Shown here: positions 7,536-14,995 of the stretch, piece by piece
How the letters are laid out: every line of letters starts with the position of its first letter
How positions within the stretch are numbered: the stretch's first letter is position 1
NCBI RefSeq assembly: GCF_028656935.1
Contig: NZ_JAMDGZ010000060.1
Coordinates: forward strand, 1 to 47,791
Direction: 5' to 3'
Length of the DNA: 47,791 nucleotides
DNA from: Pseudomonas rubra
Lineage (GTDB): Bacteria; Pseudomonadota; Gammaproteobacteria; Pseudomonadales; Pseudomonadaceae
The notes under the pieces: model-generated
What the model was told of the DNA's origin: nothing
The model's database searches: none
Seen by the model: the letters and a program-made list of their open reading frames with translations, nothing else
Position numbers and translations under genes: made by a program

Positions 7536-8705
7536 TTACCAAAGGTGGGGGAATAGAAACTCAATCGAGTCTGGTGAGAGGTTCAGCGTTACAGGCTTAC
7601 ATCCGTCTAGGTTGATCAAGTCCTCGCCGGCCATCTGCGCAAGAATGCTCCAAGTGATTCGCTCGCCGACGCCTAGGCGGGCCTGGATGTCAGCACGCTG
7701 CTGCTCGCCCTGGTAGAGCAACGTTTTGTAGATATCGCGTGCCTCGATCCGTAGTGGCGATAGTATTTGAGCCTTGCGGTTGGTATATGCCCCGCGCTTT
7801 CGCAATTCGAAGTACACATCGATACGATCACCGAGCATTTGAGGCTCGAGCAGCGAGCTGAAGTATTGCACTTGGTCCAATGCAGTTTCGACGAAGTATC
7901 GAGTGAAGACCAGCAGGCCCGAGTCAGACAGCTCGCAACGGCCATCAAGATCGCCTTTCCTAGGCTGGTCCGCAGCACGCAGTGCGGCATAGTACGCCTC
8001 GACGTCCCGACCGAAGCCACGACTCATCGACCACAGCCCGTACCCACCCATACCGGCGGCTTTGAGATACTGGTCCGTGAATAGCCGGCCGATCCGGCCA
8101 TTGCCGTCCAGGAATGGGTGAATCCACATCAGGCGGTGATGCGCTCCTGCAGCCGCAAAGAGGCGGGAAAGCCCGTGAATCCTGTCAAGCCGGTAGGCGT
8201 TTTCGAACCAGTTCATGTGGGAACGCATTTCCTCGACGCTTGGAGGAATGTGCTTACCCACGATTACGTCCTTCTGCCGAAATTCGCCTGGTACCAGTCG
8301 AGCTGTAGCGCCGCCATCATTAAGTTTGGGATCTAAGTACTGGTCAGACATGCCCGTATAAATCTTGCGATGCATCCGGGCAATCGCGTTACGGGAACAG
8401 ACTTCCAACTTGTGAATGGGCTCATCGGCAAGACGCTTTTGAGCCTCTATGTGACGCCTGATCTCCTGTAGGTCCTCATCGAAGTTGTCCTCCTGGGAGC
8501 GCAGGACGTCTTCCGGATCCGTGACGTTGCCCTCAATTTTGTTGCTGTAATACGAGTTTACCTGTCGCAACAGGTTCATCATTGGCAAGCGAAGCGGCGC
8601 AGGAATCTTCCCGTGCAACTCAATGTCTTGTTGGATAAGCCTGTCCACTGCATCCTGTAGGTCTGCTGGGGCTTTGTCTTGTGGAATGAAGGGAGTGAGT
8701 GCCAT
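7536..8705 (-). CDS. Fic family protein, full length
   Basis: This 389-residue protein has a helical N-terminus, the inhibitory motif S54-NKI-E58-G59 and a Fic core ending in the catalytic loop H196-PFLDGNG-R204-IGR. A C-terminal winged-helix-like region follows (RADIQARLGVGERITWSIL). The N-terminal position of the inhibitory motif makes it a class II Fic. Established chemistry for the family is adenylylation of a Ser/Thr/Tyr hydroxyl of a partner or of itself. The C-terminal winged helix suggests DNA binding and autoregulation, supported by a perfect inverted repeat just upstream (8719-8742). It is inverted relative to the chimeric copy at 4710-5795 and differs by scattered substitutions, so the duplication is not recent. 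No separate antitoxin gene is adjacent. Confidence 0.85.
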   Translation of the reverse strand: MALTPFIPQDKAPADLQDAVDRLIQQDIELHGKIPAPLRLPMMNLLRQVNSYYSNKIEGNVTDPEDVLRSQEDNFDEDLQEIRRHIEAQKRLADEPIHKLEVCSRNAIARMHRKIYTGMSDQYLDPKLNDGGATARLVPGEFRQKDVIVGKHIPPSVEEMRSHMNWFENAYRLDRIHGLSRLFAAAGAHHRLMWIHPFLDGNGRIGRLFTDQYLKAAGMGGYGLWSMSRGFGRDVEAYYAALRAADQPRKGDLDGRCELSDSGLLVFTRYFVETALDQVQYFSSLLEPQMLGDRIDVYFELRKRGAYTNRKAQILSPLRIEARDIYKTLLYQGEQQRADIQARLGVGERITWSILAQMAGEDLINLDGCKPVTLNLSPDSIEFLFPHLW

Positions 8706-8718
8706 TTGCCGGTTCTAT

Positions 8719-8742
8719 AATTTATCGGTTGCCTGATAAATT
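8719..8742 (-). promoter_or_regulatory. Inverted-repeat operator candidate of the fic gene
   Basis: AATTTATC (8719-8726) and GATAAATT (8735-8742) are perfect 8-base arms with an 8-base spacer. They lie 14-37 bases before the fic ATG and overlap AT-rich TTATAG-like promoter sequence. The position and symmetry fit an autorepressor site for the winged-helix Fic protein. Confidence 0.45.
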
Positions 8743-8794
8743 CAGGCTTAAAACAGTCTTCAGCGATGAAGGGTGTCCCCCTCCTCCTCCAGCC

Positions 8795-8826
8795 GAATTT
8801 CCGCCTATGCGAATTGTCGGAAATTC
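8795..8826. repeat. 9-bp perfect stem-loop upstream of fic
   Basis: GAATTTCCG (8795-8803) pairs exactly with CGGAAATTC (8818-8826) around a 14-base loop. Flanking CAGCC and GGCTG could extend the stem after a bulge. No T-tract follows. It may be a REP-like element or the end of a lost mobile element. Confidence 0.5.
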
Positions 8827-9154
8827 TGAGGGTGGCTGAGGCCGCATCGTATTCTCAAACCAGCAGGTCCCTACCTCACCGAAGTACCGATCATTAACCC
8901 GGCCGCGCGAACCTGCTGAGGCTATCGCGAAGTGCGGATGAAAAATACCTGTGGGCCTTTACTGGACATCTCAGCCCCCCTCTGCGGTGAGATCGTCAAT
9001 TGCGTTCCGACTTTGCTTTTTCTGCGTGTATTTCAAAATGAGGGAACTGTTTGCGATCCTTCCTGGCGCTGGCCACAAAGGCAGGCTTCTTCTGGAAAAC
9101 AGAGAACTGCCATAGCCTTTCAGTTCGTTTCGGGAAGCGGATCTCTATGCTTGC
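8827..9154. other. Gap with no recognised gene
   Basis: No supportable gene is seen. Frames here are short and carry no family signature. The stretch leads into a LuxR-type helix-turn-helix remnant. Confidence 0.5.
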
Positions 9155-9235
9155 TCAAGTAAGAACGCCTTTGGCCTTGGCGACAGCAATCGCCTGGATG
9201 CGGCGAGTGACACCCAGTTCGCCGTGCCATCGCTG
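9155..9235 (-). pseudogene. LuxR-type HTH C-terminal remnant
   Basis: The minus strand reads HGELGVTRRIQAIAVAKAKG followed by a stop, the usual last two dozen residues of LuxR/MalT-type DNA-binding domains (LGVxxRxQAxxxAxxxG). Nothing upstream on that strand extends it, so only the tail of a regulator gene survives. The assignment is from pattern recognition over about 25 residues. Confidence 0.4.
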
Positions 9236-9503
9236 ACCGCTCATGAATCGATTCACAGTCCAAGTTGTTGCTCAAGACGCTGTTAACACTTGATGGTGAA
9301 CCCAAGTCTTGAAACGCGGGGCGAGTAAACGGGTAGCCTTTGCGCATTCGTAGCAATTTTTTGTGATTGAGAGCGTTAAGCTCATGATTTCCAGTGATCC
9401 CGAAATCAAACCATTGGCTGACGAAAATCTAGAATGTCGGGCCTTGCCCCGTTACATTTTCTTTAATCCGCTTTCTCTGCGCGAGCCAACGCCGGTCGCG
9501 CCT
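9236..9503. other. Gap with no recognised gene
   Basis: Short overlapping frames exist on both strands, but none has a ribosome binding site or a recognisable motif. I see nothing else here. Confidence 0.4.
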
Positions 9504-9791
9504 CTACGTATACACGCCGTACTGCAGGCGCACCAAGTAATCATGTACAGCCTCAAATCCCGTTGGAGTCGATAACAGCACGCACGGCGTAACATGACCA
9601 AGCCCCAACGCTGGTTCGATGAGCCAACGCTGAGCGATACTGTATTGGCCAAAAACACTCATAGCCTGTTTCAGAATTATTCCGCGCCTGGCTAGAAAAT
9701 GCCCGTATTGAACACTCCAGAAATCAACGCGGGTCCTTTCAGAAAGTCGCAAAAGCATCGTAGTGTTCCCCCCTCCCGCCGTCATTTCCAA
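9504..9791 (-). pseudogene. MbcA/ParS/Xre-type antitoxin domain, orphan
   Basis: The C-terminal 55 residues contain AMSVFGQYSIAQRWL, EPALGLGHVTPCVLLSTP and EAVHDYLVRLQYGVYT. These are the conserved order VFG…A..WL…P..LG..TP..LL.T..G…V..L.R..YGVY of the DUF2384 toxin-binding domain. The first 40 residues do not show a convincing Xre helix-turn-helix, and the RES toxin expected downstream on the minus strand is not visible. Existing as a degraded half of a RES-Xre pair is the simplest reading. It is unrelated in detail to the DUF2384 ORF at 2346. Confidence 0.55.
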
Positions 9792-10115
9792 CTCCTACTG
9801 GCCTCAAAACGGCGCTGAGACAGGGCGTTTTAGTCTCTCATGATCACTGCCGGACCGGCCAAAGCAGGGAGGACAAGCACCTCCACATTAATGACACCCA
9901 GTGAGCTATCGCTGTTGCCAGCTAGCCTGCATCTGAAACCCGCGCAACACCTTGCCAAGTGAACTGCATGGAAAACGGGGAGCAGCGGCGGTGCCCATAG
10001 GCATTTCGGTGTAGAAAGGGGAGCCACCTTAGACATGTTATCTATTGCACATGTCTACGCTGCTCCCCGAAGATTGTCACAAGAGAGCGATGCGATGGTA
10101 AACGAGAATGCACTC

Positions 10116-10130
10116 AATGAACACTATAGG
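10116..10130. promoter_or_regulatory. Third copy of Xre half-site motif
   Basis: AATGAACACTATAGG is an exact inverted copy of CCTATAGTGTTCATT at 10516-10530. It lies downstream of the xre stop codon (10185), about 390 bases from the operator. It may be an accessory site for looping, or one end of a duplicated segment. Confidence 0.4.
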
Positions 10131-10184
10131 GCTCATTCTGCGCGTTTGACCTGCCGGATTCAGCGTCAGTCTCTAATCAACACC

Positions 10185-10460
10185 TCAAGGCTCGATGACC
10201 TCCTCTCTCATCCGGCTGATGAGTCCGTCGATACCGATTTCAGGGTCTTGCATCAAATAAGCGGTCACGATGAGACTCAGTGGGTGGACACCGATCCTGC
10301 CGGCCAGGTCGTCAATCTTTTGCAGGGTTGGCGCCTTTATCCCTCGTTCGAGCGCGCTCACATAGGTTCGACTGCTCACCAAGCCGAAATCCTCCTGGGT
10401 CAGACCGTGTAAATTTCGCATTCGCCGCAGCGCTTCACCCAGGGCCTCACGGATTTCCAT
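10185..10460 (-). CDS. Xre/Cro-type HTH transcriptional regulator (91 aa)
   Basis: The protein is almost wholly a helix-turn-helix domain. EALGEALRRMRNLHGLTQED is followed by the recognition region SSRTYVSALERGIKAPTLQK and the capping helices IDDLAGRIGVHPLSL. Such short Xre proteins act as repressors or controller proteins. ATG 10460 is chosen because GAGGA lies 6 bases upstream. The ATG at 10466 overlaps that site, and the frame open to 10529 runs through the operator. An inverted repeat at 10497-10527, just upstream, is the probable binding site. The gene diverges from the unrecognised ORF at 10529-11065, so both may be controlled from it. Confidence 0.8.
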   Translation of the reverse strand: MEIREALGEALRRMRNLHGLTQEDFGLVSSRTYVSALERGIKAPTLQKIDDLAGRIGVHPLSLIVTAYLMQDPEIGIDGLISRMREEVIEP

Positions 10461-10496
10461 CGTCATTCCTCGCAAAAGGAATGATGAAGCGCTAAC

Positions 10497-10527
10497 GAAC
10501 ACAATAGGGCTACAACCTATAGTGTTC
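10497..10527. promoter_or_regulatory. Operator-like inverted repeat between xre and the divergent ORF
   Basis: GAACACAATAGG (10497-10508) and CCTATAGTGTTC (10516-10527) are 12-base arms matching at 11 positions around a 7-base spacer. The right arm recurs inverted at 10119-10130. The placement 36-67 bases before the xre ATG and at the start of the divergent frame fits a repressor operator. Confidence 0.6.
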
Positions 10528-10528
10528 A

Positions 10529-11065
10529 TTGTGGGATAATTTGAGGTTTCCAGCCCTTGCGACGAGTCGCCTAAGGGTTATCAAGTGCTCAGTGGAGCCC
10601 GTTTTGATCTATTTGTCTGAATCTCACACCCGCACTGTTCATACAGGCTCTTACTGTGAAATTGAGGGGTTGTGCTTCTGGGTGACCTTACGGTCGGTTA
10701 CCTCAGGACAGAGGGAACGTGCTGCTGTCGTTGAGAATGCTTACGAGCTCAACCTGTTTCTCACCCAAGCCACTGGCGTCGATATCGAAACAGTGCAAAT
10801 GCTATGTCCTCCATCAATCACTGGACGTCCGCATTGGAGCTTGGAGGAGCTTCACAAGGTTGTAATTCATCGCGGGATTGAATCCTCAAAAAGCGCGGTG
10901 GTCTACGAGACCACGGTGGCCACTTATAAATTGGGAGACCTAGACTTACGCATGCGTAAGCGCTCGCACGTGTTGTACTCTGCAAAAATCCTAAAAGCGC
11001 GTGTTCCCGATACGGTCATACCTCCAAAATCTGGCGAGGCCCCGCAACTGTACGCGCGCTATTAA
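10529..11065 (+). CDS. Unrecognised protein (up to 178 aa)
   Basis: This open frame has protein-like composition. It contains HTGSYCEIEGLCFWVTLRSV, then ENAYELNLFLTQATGVDIET, and a basic C-terminal part (LDLRMRKRSHVL). There is no signal peptide or membrane segment. The 10529 start is TTG inside the operator region and a later start is likely, although no clear ribosome binding site is visible. A 49-base segment of its 5' part (10592-10640) is repeated at 11180-11228 after the gene, where the same SESHTRTV words are again encoded before the frame diverges. I cannot assign a family. The position suggests a partner or target of the divergent Xre regulator. Confidence 0.4.
   Translation: MWDNLRFPALATSRLRVIKCSVEPVLIYLSESHTRTVHTGSYCEIEGLCFWVTLRSVTSGQRERAAVVENAYELNLFLTQATGVDIETVQMLCPPSITGRPHWSLEELHKVVIHRGIESSKSAVVYETTVATYKLGDLDLRMRKRSHVLYSAKILKARVPDTVIPPKSGEAPQLYARY
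10592..10640 (+). repeat. 49-bp imperfect direct repeat, copy 1
   Basis: The segment with core GATCTATTTGTCTGAATCTC recurs 588 bases downstream (11180-11228) with only a few mismatches. Copy 1 is inside the 5' part of the unrecognised ORF. Confidence 0.75.
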
Positions 11066-11179
11066 TGCAGGGGCGCCCCCGTTAAAGTCCATTTGCCAGA
11101 GGTTGTTGGGTGCCTCATGTTTGAGGCGAGTCCACCCTTGGGGCAATGCACTGGCTTCGGTTGAAATCAGGCGTGCCTA

Positions 11180-11228
11180 GTAGAGCCCACTTTTGATCTA
11201 TTTGTCTGAATCTCACACCCGTACTGTC
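11180..11228 (+). repeat. 49-bp imperfect direct repeat, copy 2
   Basis: This is the second copy of the repeat at 10592-10640, located between the unrecognised ORF and the rcnA-like remnant. It can still be read as SESHTRTV in one frame and then diverges, consistent with a partial tandem duplication of a gene 5' end. The rest of 11066-11424 shows nothing I can support. Confidence 0.7.
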
Positions 11229-11424
11229 CGTACACAATCACGGACGATTAAGCGGCTGTATGAGTTCCATACAGCGTAGGGTCGAGACCGATGGTCGCTA
11301 CCCAAGCTTTCACAATGCGCGCGTATTGCCGTGTTGCGATGTGGGCCGAGCGACGAGCACGAAGGGAAATAGGAAATCATCATTGCGGCGGCGAGCTGCA
11401 CGGGACGTGACAACAGGTCAGATC

Positions 11425-11706
11425 ATCATGTTTGGCCTAACCGGCGGCCTTATTCCATGCCCGGCAGCTATCACGGTATTGCTGCTCTGCCTCCAGGTTA
11501 AAGAGGTCGCACTAGGTGGAACATTGGCTTGGCACTTACCCTCGTTGCAGTAGGGTGCGCAGCAGCAATCGGTGCAAGACAAGCGTCCAATCGCTGCCCA
11601 TGGCTGGGTACCGTGGCACGGCGTGCACCCTTACCTCTCCAGCGTCCTAATTATCGGTGTGGGCCTCTACGTGGGCTTTCATGGCTGGATCGGGTTGAAC
11701 ACCTAA
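11425..11706 (+). pseudogene. rcnA-like nickel/cobalt efflux transporter remnant, frameshifted
   Basis: One frame reads MFGLTGGLIPCPAAITVLLL, the signature Gly-Gly-Leu-Ile-Pro-Cys-Pro segment of RcnA-type Ni/Co exporters. After a frameshift near 11525 it continues LTLVAVGCAAAIGARQAS. After a second shift it ends VLIIGVGLYVGFHGWIGLN before TAA at 11704. These are consecutive C-terminal membrane helices of one transporter split over three frames. The N-terminal half is missing. The gene is dead. Confidence 0.7.
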
Positions 11707-11718
11707 GGGAGCTGTTCA

Positions 11719-11925
11719 GTGTTCGAACTGACCAGCTACATCGGCCTATTTCTGGCGGCACTCGGTGCCGCCAGAAATAGGCTGCCCCATACAATCAGAG
11801 GCAGTGCTCGCCGGCATGCTGGCCTCCAATAAATGTCTGCTACTGGTGGCCACAACCGGCAACGTTCTGGGCTCGTTGGTCAACCTGTTCGCCAGTGCGG
11901 GTATTGGTTCTTTCCTGGGTACTTG
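11719..11925 (+). pseudogene. YqaA/DedA-like membrane protein remnant with hairpin mutation
   Basis: The GTG-started frame VFELTSYIGLFLAALGA is the usual N-terminus of YqaA-family (SNARE-associated/DedA-like) membrane proteins. After a local disruption at 11767-11790 the family sequence resumes in another frame as SEAVLAGMLASNK and GNVLGSLVNLFASAGIG. The disruption coincides with a perfect 17-base inverted repeat (11744-11782), so the damage looks like a templated hairpin mutation. No continuous frame remains. Confidence 0.55.
11744..11782. repeat. Perfect 17-bp inverted repeat, 5-base loop, inside the yqaA remnant
   Basis: GCCTATTTCTGGCGGCA (11744-11760) and its exact complement (11766-11782) surround CTCGG. 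The first arm matches the expected coding sequence of the family. The second arm departs from it after GCCGCC, which fits a template-switch event that converted an imperfect palindrome to a perfect one. Confidence 0.8.
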
Positions 11926-12088
11926 GTCGCGTTGCAAGCACTTCGCTTGTGTCTGTGATGCACAAAAATACCGTTCATCAGCTGTTCTGCAACCGGACCC
12001 GTAAGCTCTTGTCGAGTGAAGGCAACTGGCCATATCCTGCGCATGGTGGAAGATTCGACCTATAAAAAATTCGCATGGAGTTAGCCAG

Positions 12089-12220
12089 ATGAAAGTCGTT
12101 TCTCTCGTTATTGCCGCTGTTCTTTCGTTCGCTTCGGTTGCTGCGTTCGCGCACAGTGGTGGTACCGATGCGAAGGGTTGCCACACCAACCACAAAACTG
12201 GCGGCTACCACTGCCACTAA
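12089..12220 (+). CDS. Secreted YHYH-domain small peptide (43 aa)
   Basis: ATG 12089 has GGAG 8 bases upstream. The product has a Sec signal peptide (MKVVSLVIAAVLSFASVAAF, then A-H). The mature peptide is about 22 residues, HSGGTDAKGCHTNHKTGGYH followed by CH. The two Cys and several His residues in the C-x-x-x-H … GYHCH order match short YHYH-domain exported proteins, which are often next to metal or mobile genes. A zinc/metal-binding role is inference from His/Cys density and from the neighbouring rcnA and chrA remnants. It appears intact. Confidence 0.7.
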   Translation: MKVVSLVIAAVLSFASVAAFAHSGGTDAKGCHTNHKTGGYHCH

Positions 12221-12228
12221 GCAGCACA

Positions 12229-12246
12229 GCCCAGCAGCGGCTGGGC
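12229..12246 (+). terminator. Short GC stem-loop after the YHYH gene
   Basis: GCCCAG (12229-12234) pairs with CTGGGC (12241-12246) around a 6-base loop, 8 bases after the stop. There is no U-tract, so it is a weak or factor-assisted terminator at best. Confidence 0.3.
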
Positions 12247-12260
12247 CTCCCCCATGGTGG

Positions 12261-13316
12261 TCACCAGTACCACATTTGAAAAAATGCTCCCCAGTGCCCG
12301 TTGCGTACTATGTACACCAGCAAGCCGACCACACCGCAGCTAAGCAGCACCTGAATAACGCCGCGCTTGAATTGAAACAACGCAATGGCAGCGGCTATCG
12401 CAATCACTAGTGATGGCCAGTCCAGGCCTGCACCAAACCCATTGGGCCACAAAACGTGGTACCCGAAAAACATTGCTAGGTTCAGGATCACACCCACCAC
12501 GGCAGCTGTGATGCCAATGAGCGGCGCGGTGAGCTTCAGTTCGTTGTGAGTCGACTCGACCAAAGGGCCACCTGCGAGAATGAACAGGAACGAAGGCAGG
12601 AAAGTGAACCACGTTACCAAACTCGCTGCTACCGCACCTGCTAGAAACACCTGCTCAGGGCCAAAAACCTGCTGAACGTAAGCACCAACGAAGCCTACGA
12701 ACGCCACGACCATGATCAACGGACCTGGTGTGGTTTCGCCTAGAGCCAGGCCATCGATCATTTGGGTTGGGGTCAACCAGCCGTAGTGTCCCACGGCGCC
12801 CTGATAGACATAGGGCAGCACCGCATAAGCACCACCAAATGTCAGTAGCGTTGCCTTGGTAAAGAACCAACTCATTTGAGTGAGCGTACCGTTCCAGCCA
12901 TACAGCGCCGTCAGGATTCCCATGGGTAACAACCAAAGAAGGGCCCCAATAAGAATCAGCAGCACCAGGCGGGACCAACGAAATCGAGCGTGTACAGGCG
13001 TTGGGGTTTCATCATCGATCAGGGCTGCGCCGTAGGTTTTCTTCGCAGCGCCATGACCACCGGTCCGAAATTTCTCCGGGGTAAGCCGGCCGCCCAGATA
13101 ACCCAGCGATGCCGCAACCAGGACAATGATAGGGAAAGGCGCATTCAAGGCGAAAATTGCGACGAACGATGCCGCGGCAATGGCCCACAACCACCCGCTT
13201 TTGAGTGCTCTTGAGCCAATCCGATGAGCCGCATGGACCACGATGGCGGTTACCGCAGGCTTGATGCCATAGAACAACCCGTCAACCATGTGTTCGGTCT
13301 CTACACATAGCCGCAT
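12261..13316 (-). pseudogene. chrA: Chromate transporter chrA, 5'-truncated
   Basis: The reading frame holds the back two thirds of a ChrA (CHR family) chromate efflux protein. GLFYGIKPAVTAIVVHAAHR continues the first CHR half. The second half opens with LTFGGAYAVLPYVYQGAV and contains the family motif GLALGETTPGPLIMVVAFVG. Eight or so hydrophobic helices are visible. Full-length proteins are about 400-450 residues. Here roughly the first 100 residues, including the first-half signature, are missing and the frame opens with eight unrelated codons. It is probably non-functional. Transport of chromate is established for the family. It is the last piece of a degraded metal-resistance patch. Confidence 0.75.
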
Positions 13317-13405
13317 TGAGTGACAACGTAGAACCCAGCTGTCGAACCGGCCTGTTGATACCTAAAGAACGTTCAATAATATGGACAACTGCCCCGGCGA
13401 TTACA

Positions 13406-13786
13406 TCAGGGCTTAGAGCGCTGCTCTTGAAGTCTGCTGGGAGGATTCATTCTGACGGGGAAATCACCAAACTCGTCGATGATGCACAAGTAGTCTGGAT
13501 GTAAGGCCTTTAGGCCGAGGCGGTTATCTAACCAAGCATTCAACTCAAACATCTTTACTGGAGCGGCGCAAAAAAAATCGCGAAGCGCTGCGGTCACTTC
13601 GTTGGAAAATCCGGCATCGGATTGCAGGCCCCTGCTTTCGACATACTGATTGATGAAGCAACCAATTGAGCAATGTTCGGAGCTTGAGATGATGATTTGA
13701 CCTGCGCTACTCGTATAAGGCCTTGCGGGGTGAGGTGACACCGTGAACTCCTGTGCTGAACGTCCGTAAGATGGGGCGGCTTCCAA
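13406..13786 (-). other. Possible gene fragment, unrecognised
   Basis: The minus-strand frame contains MFELNAWLDNRLGLKALH and YLCIIDEFGDFPVRMN, which look protein-like, but the first half is low-quality and starts on TTG without a ribosome binding site. I do not recognise a family. It may be the tail of a truncated gene. Bases 13787-14317 hold no other gene I can support, although the hemolysin frame is open upstream to 13919. Confidence 0.25.
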
Positions 13787-14317
13787 ATCGTCGACCCAAA
13801 ATAGATCAGAAAAGCGCGGCGAACATTTTACTTAATTCCCTATAAAAAGCATGACAAAGCAGGCTCTTCCGATAGACGGCATCTCAAACACCACTTCCAA
13901 GACTTAATTGCTGACCTTTTGCTTTTCATTCCTACGCTCCAAAACAGAGGAGCTCGAGCTGGCCCATATGCATGTGAAAGACCCTGGGCCTTGGGCAACC
14001 GTATTCACTTGGAGCTAGCCCACCAGCTGCAGAAATTGAGGTCTGTAAGCGACATGAAACGGTCACTCGAACCCAGTAACGCTGTGTTGCCGGAGCTCCA
14101 ACGCATACCTGTCGTTGCTCTCAGCGATGGATTGCCCCCCGCAGAAGCTCCACTACCGGAGACTGCAGCACTCAATTGCCACAGTTTACCTGAGCCGTTC
14201 TCCGAAGGCATTCGCTACACAGAAAACGACCGAACTTTCAGTGGGCCTCACCTTCAGACTTCGTTAAGAAATACCCTGGATACTCCTCCCCAATCTATAC
14301 AGGGAGGCGATCTGCCC

Positions 14318-14995
14318 ATGCCCCATTTCGACTGGAACACCCCCCTGCCCCTGCGCTTCGGCCAAGCCGAGACGCCGCAGCTGACATTGACCGGTGCCAT
14401 TCCAGGCGACAGCCTGCGACCCGCATTCGAAGCGTTTATTCAGCAACGCTTTCGCAAGGCTCACGGCGCCGACATCCGTCATTTCATGCCACAGCTGTTT
14501 GGCATGAGCAAAGCTTATGGCGAGTTATGTGCGGTCGCCGGGGTGCGCCTTGCACATGACGAACCACTGTTCCTGGAACGTTACCTGGACGAGCCCATCG
14601 ATCCGCTGATCAGTGCTACTGCCGGATACCCGGTGGGTCGGGCCAGCATTGTCGAGGTCGGTAACCTGGCTGCCTGCGATACCGGCAGTGCAAGACTGAG
14701 CATCATCGCCATCACCTGGCTACTGGCCATGGGCGGCCTGGAATGGGTGGCATTTACCGGCAACATCGGCTTGGTCAATAGCTTCCATCGCCTCGGTCTG
14801 AAACCGGTGACGTTGTGTGCAGCCGACCCGGGCCGACTGGGTGACGATCGCTACAGTTGGGGCAGCTATTACGAGAGCAAACCCTGGGTACACGTCGGTA
14901 ACATTCGCGCGGGATTCATCCATTTGCGCAACAGTGGTCTGTTCACTCGGCTGGGTCTGCCGTCATCCATTGAGGGCACTAGCCATGTCGCTTGA
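14318..14995 (+). CDS. Thermostable hemolysin family protein (GNAT-like fold)
   Basis: The 225-residue product matches the thermostable hemolysin (delta-VPH, PF12261) family. Early strands include FRKAHGADIRHFMPQLFGM. A central core reads ELCAVAGVRLAHDEPLFLER and then YLDEPIDPLISATAG, followed by the family's EVGNLAACDTGSARLSIIAI block and WVAFTGNIGLVNSFHRLGL. The family shares its fold with N-acyltransferases and autoinducer synthases, so an acyl-transfer role is plausible; haemolysis is only the historical name. GGAGG at 14303-14307 supports ATG 14318. The frame is open upstream to 13919 but that part lacks family character. It overlaps the next gene by 11 bases and is the first gene of a seven-gene operon. 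Confidence 0.8.
   Translation: MPHFDWNTPLPLRFGQAETPQLTLTGAIPGDSLRPAFEAFIQQRFRKAHGADIRHFMPQLFGMSKAYGELCAVAGVRLAHDEPLFLERYLDEPIDPLISATAGYPVGRASIVEVGNLAACDTGSARLSIIAITWLLAMGGLEWVAFTGNIGLVNSFHRLGLKPVTLCAADPGRLGDDRYSWGSYYESKPWVHVGNIRAGFIHLRNSGLFTRLGLPSSIEGTSHVA

Noticed and set aside
10035..10412. 125-codon plus-strand frame opposite xre
   Set aside because: It is antisense to the clear helix-turn-helix protein on the minus strand and shows no motif of its own.
11746..12195. 149-codon minus-strand frame
   Set aside because: It runs antisense through the yqaA remnant and the intact YHYH peptide gene, with no recognisable domain.
13919..14995. Using the longest frame for the hemolysin-family protein
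   Set aside because: The first 133 codons lack family character, and GGAGG with correct spacing precedes ATG 14318.
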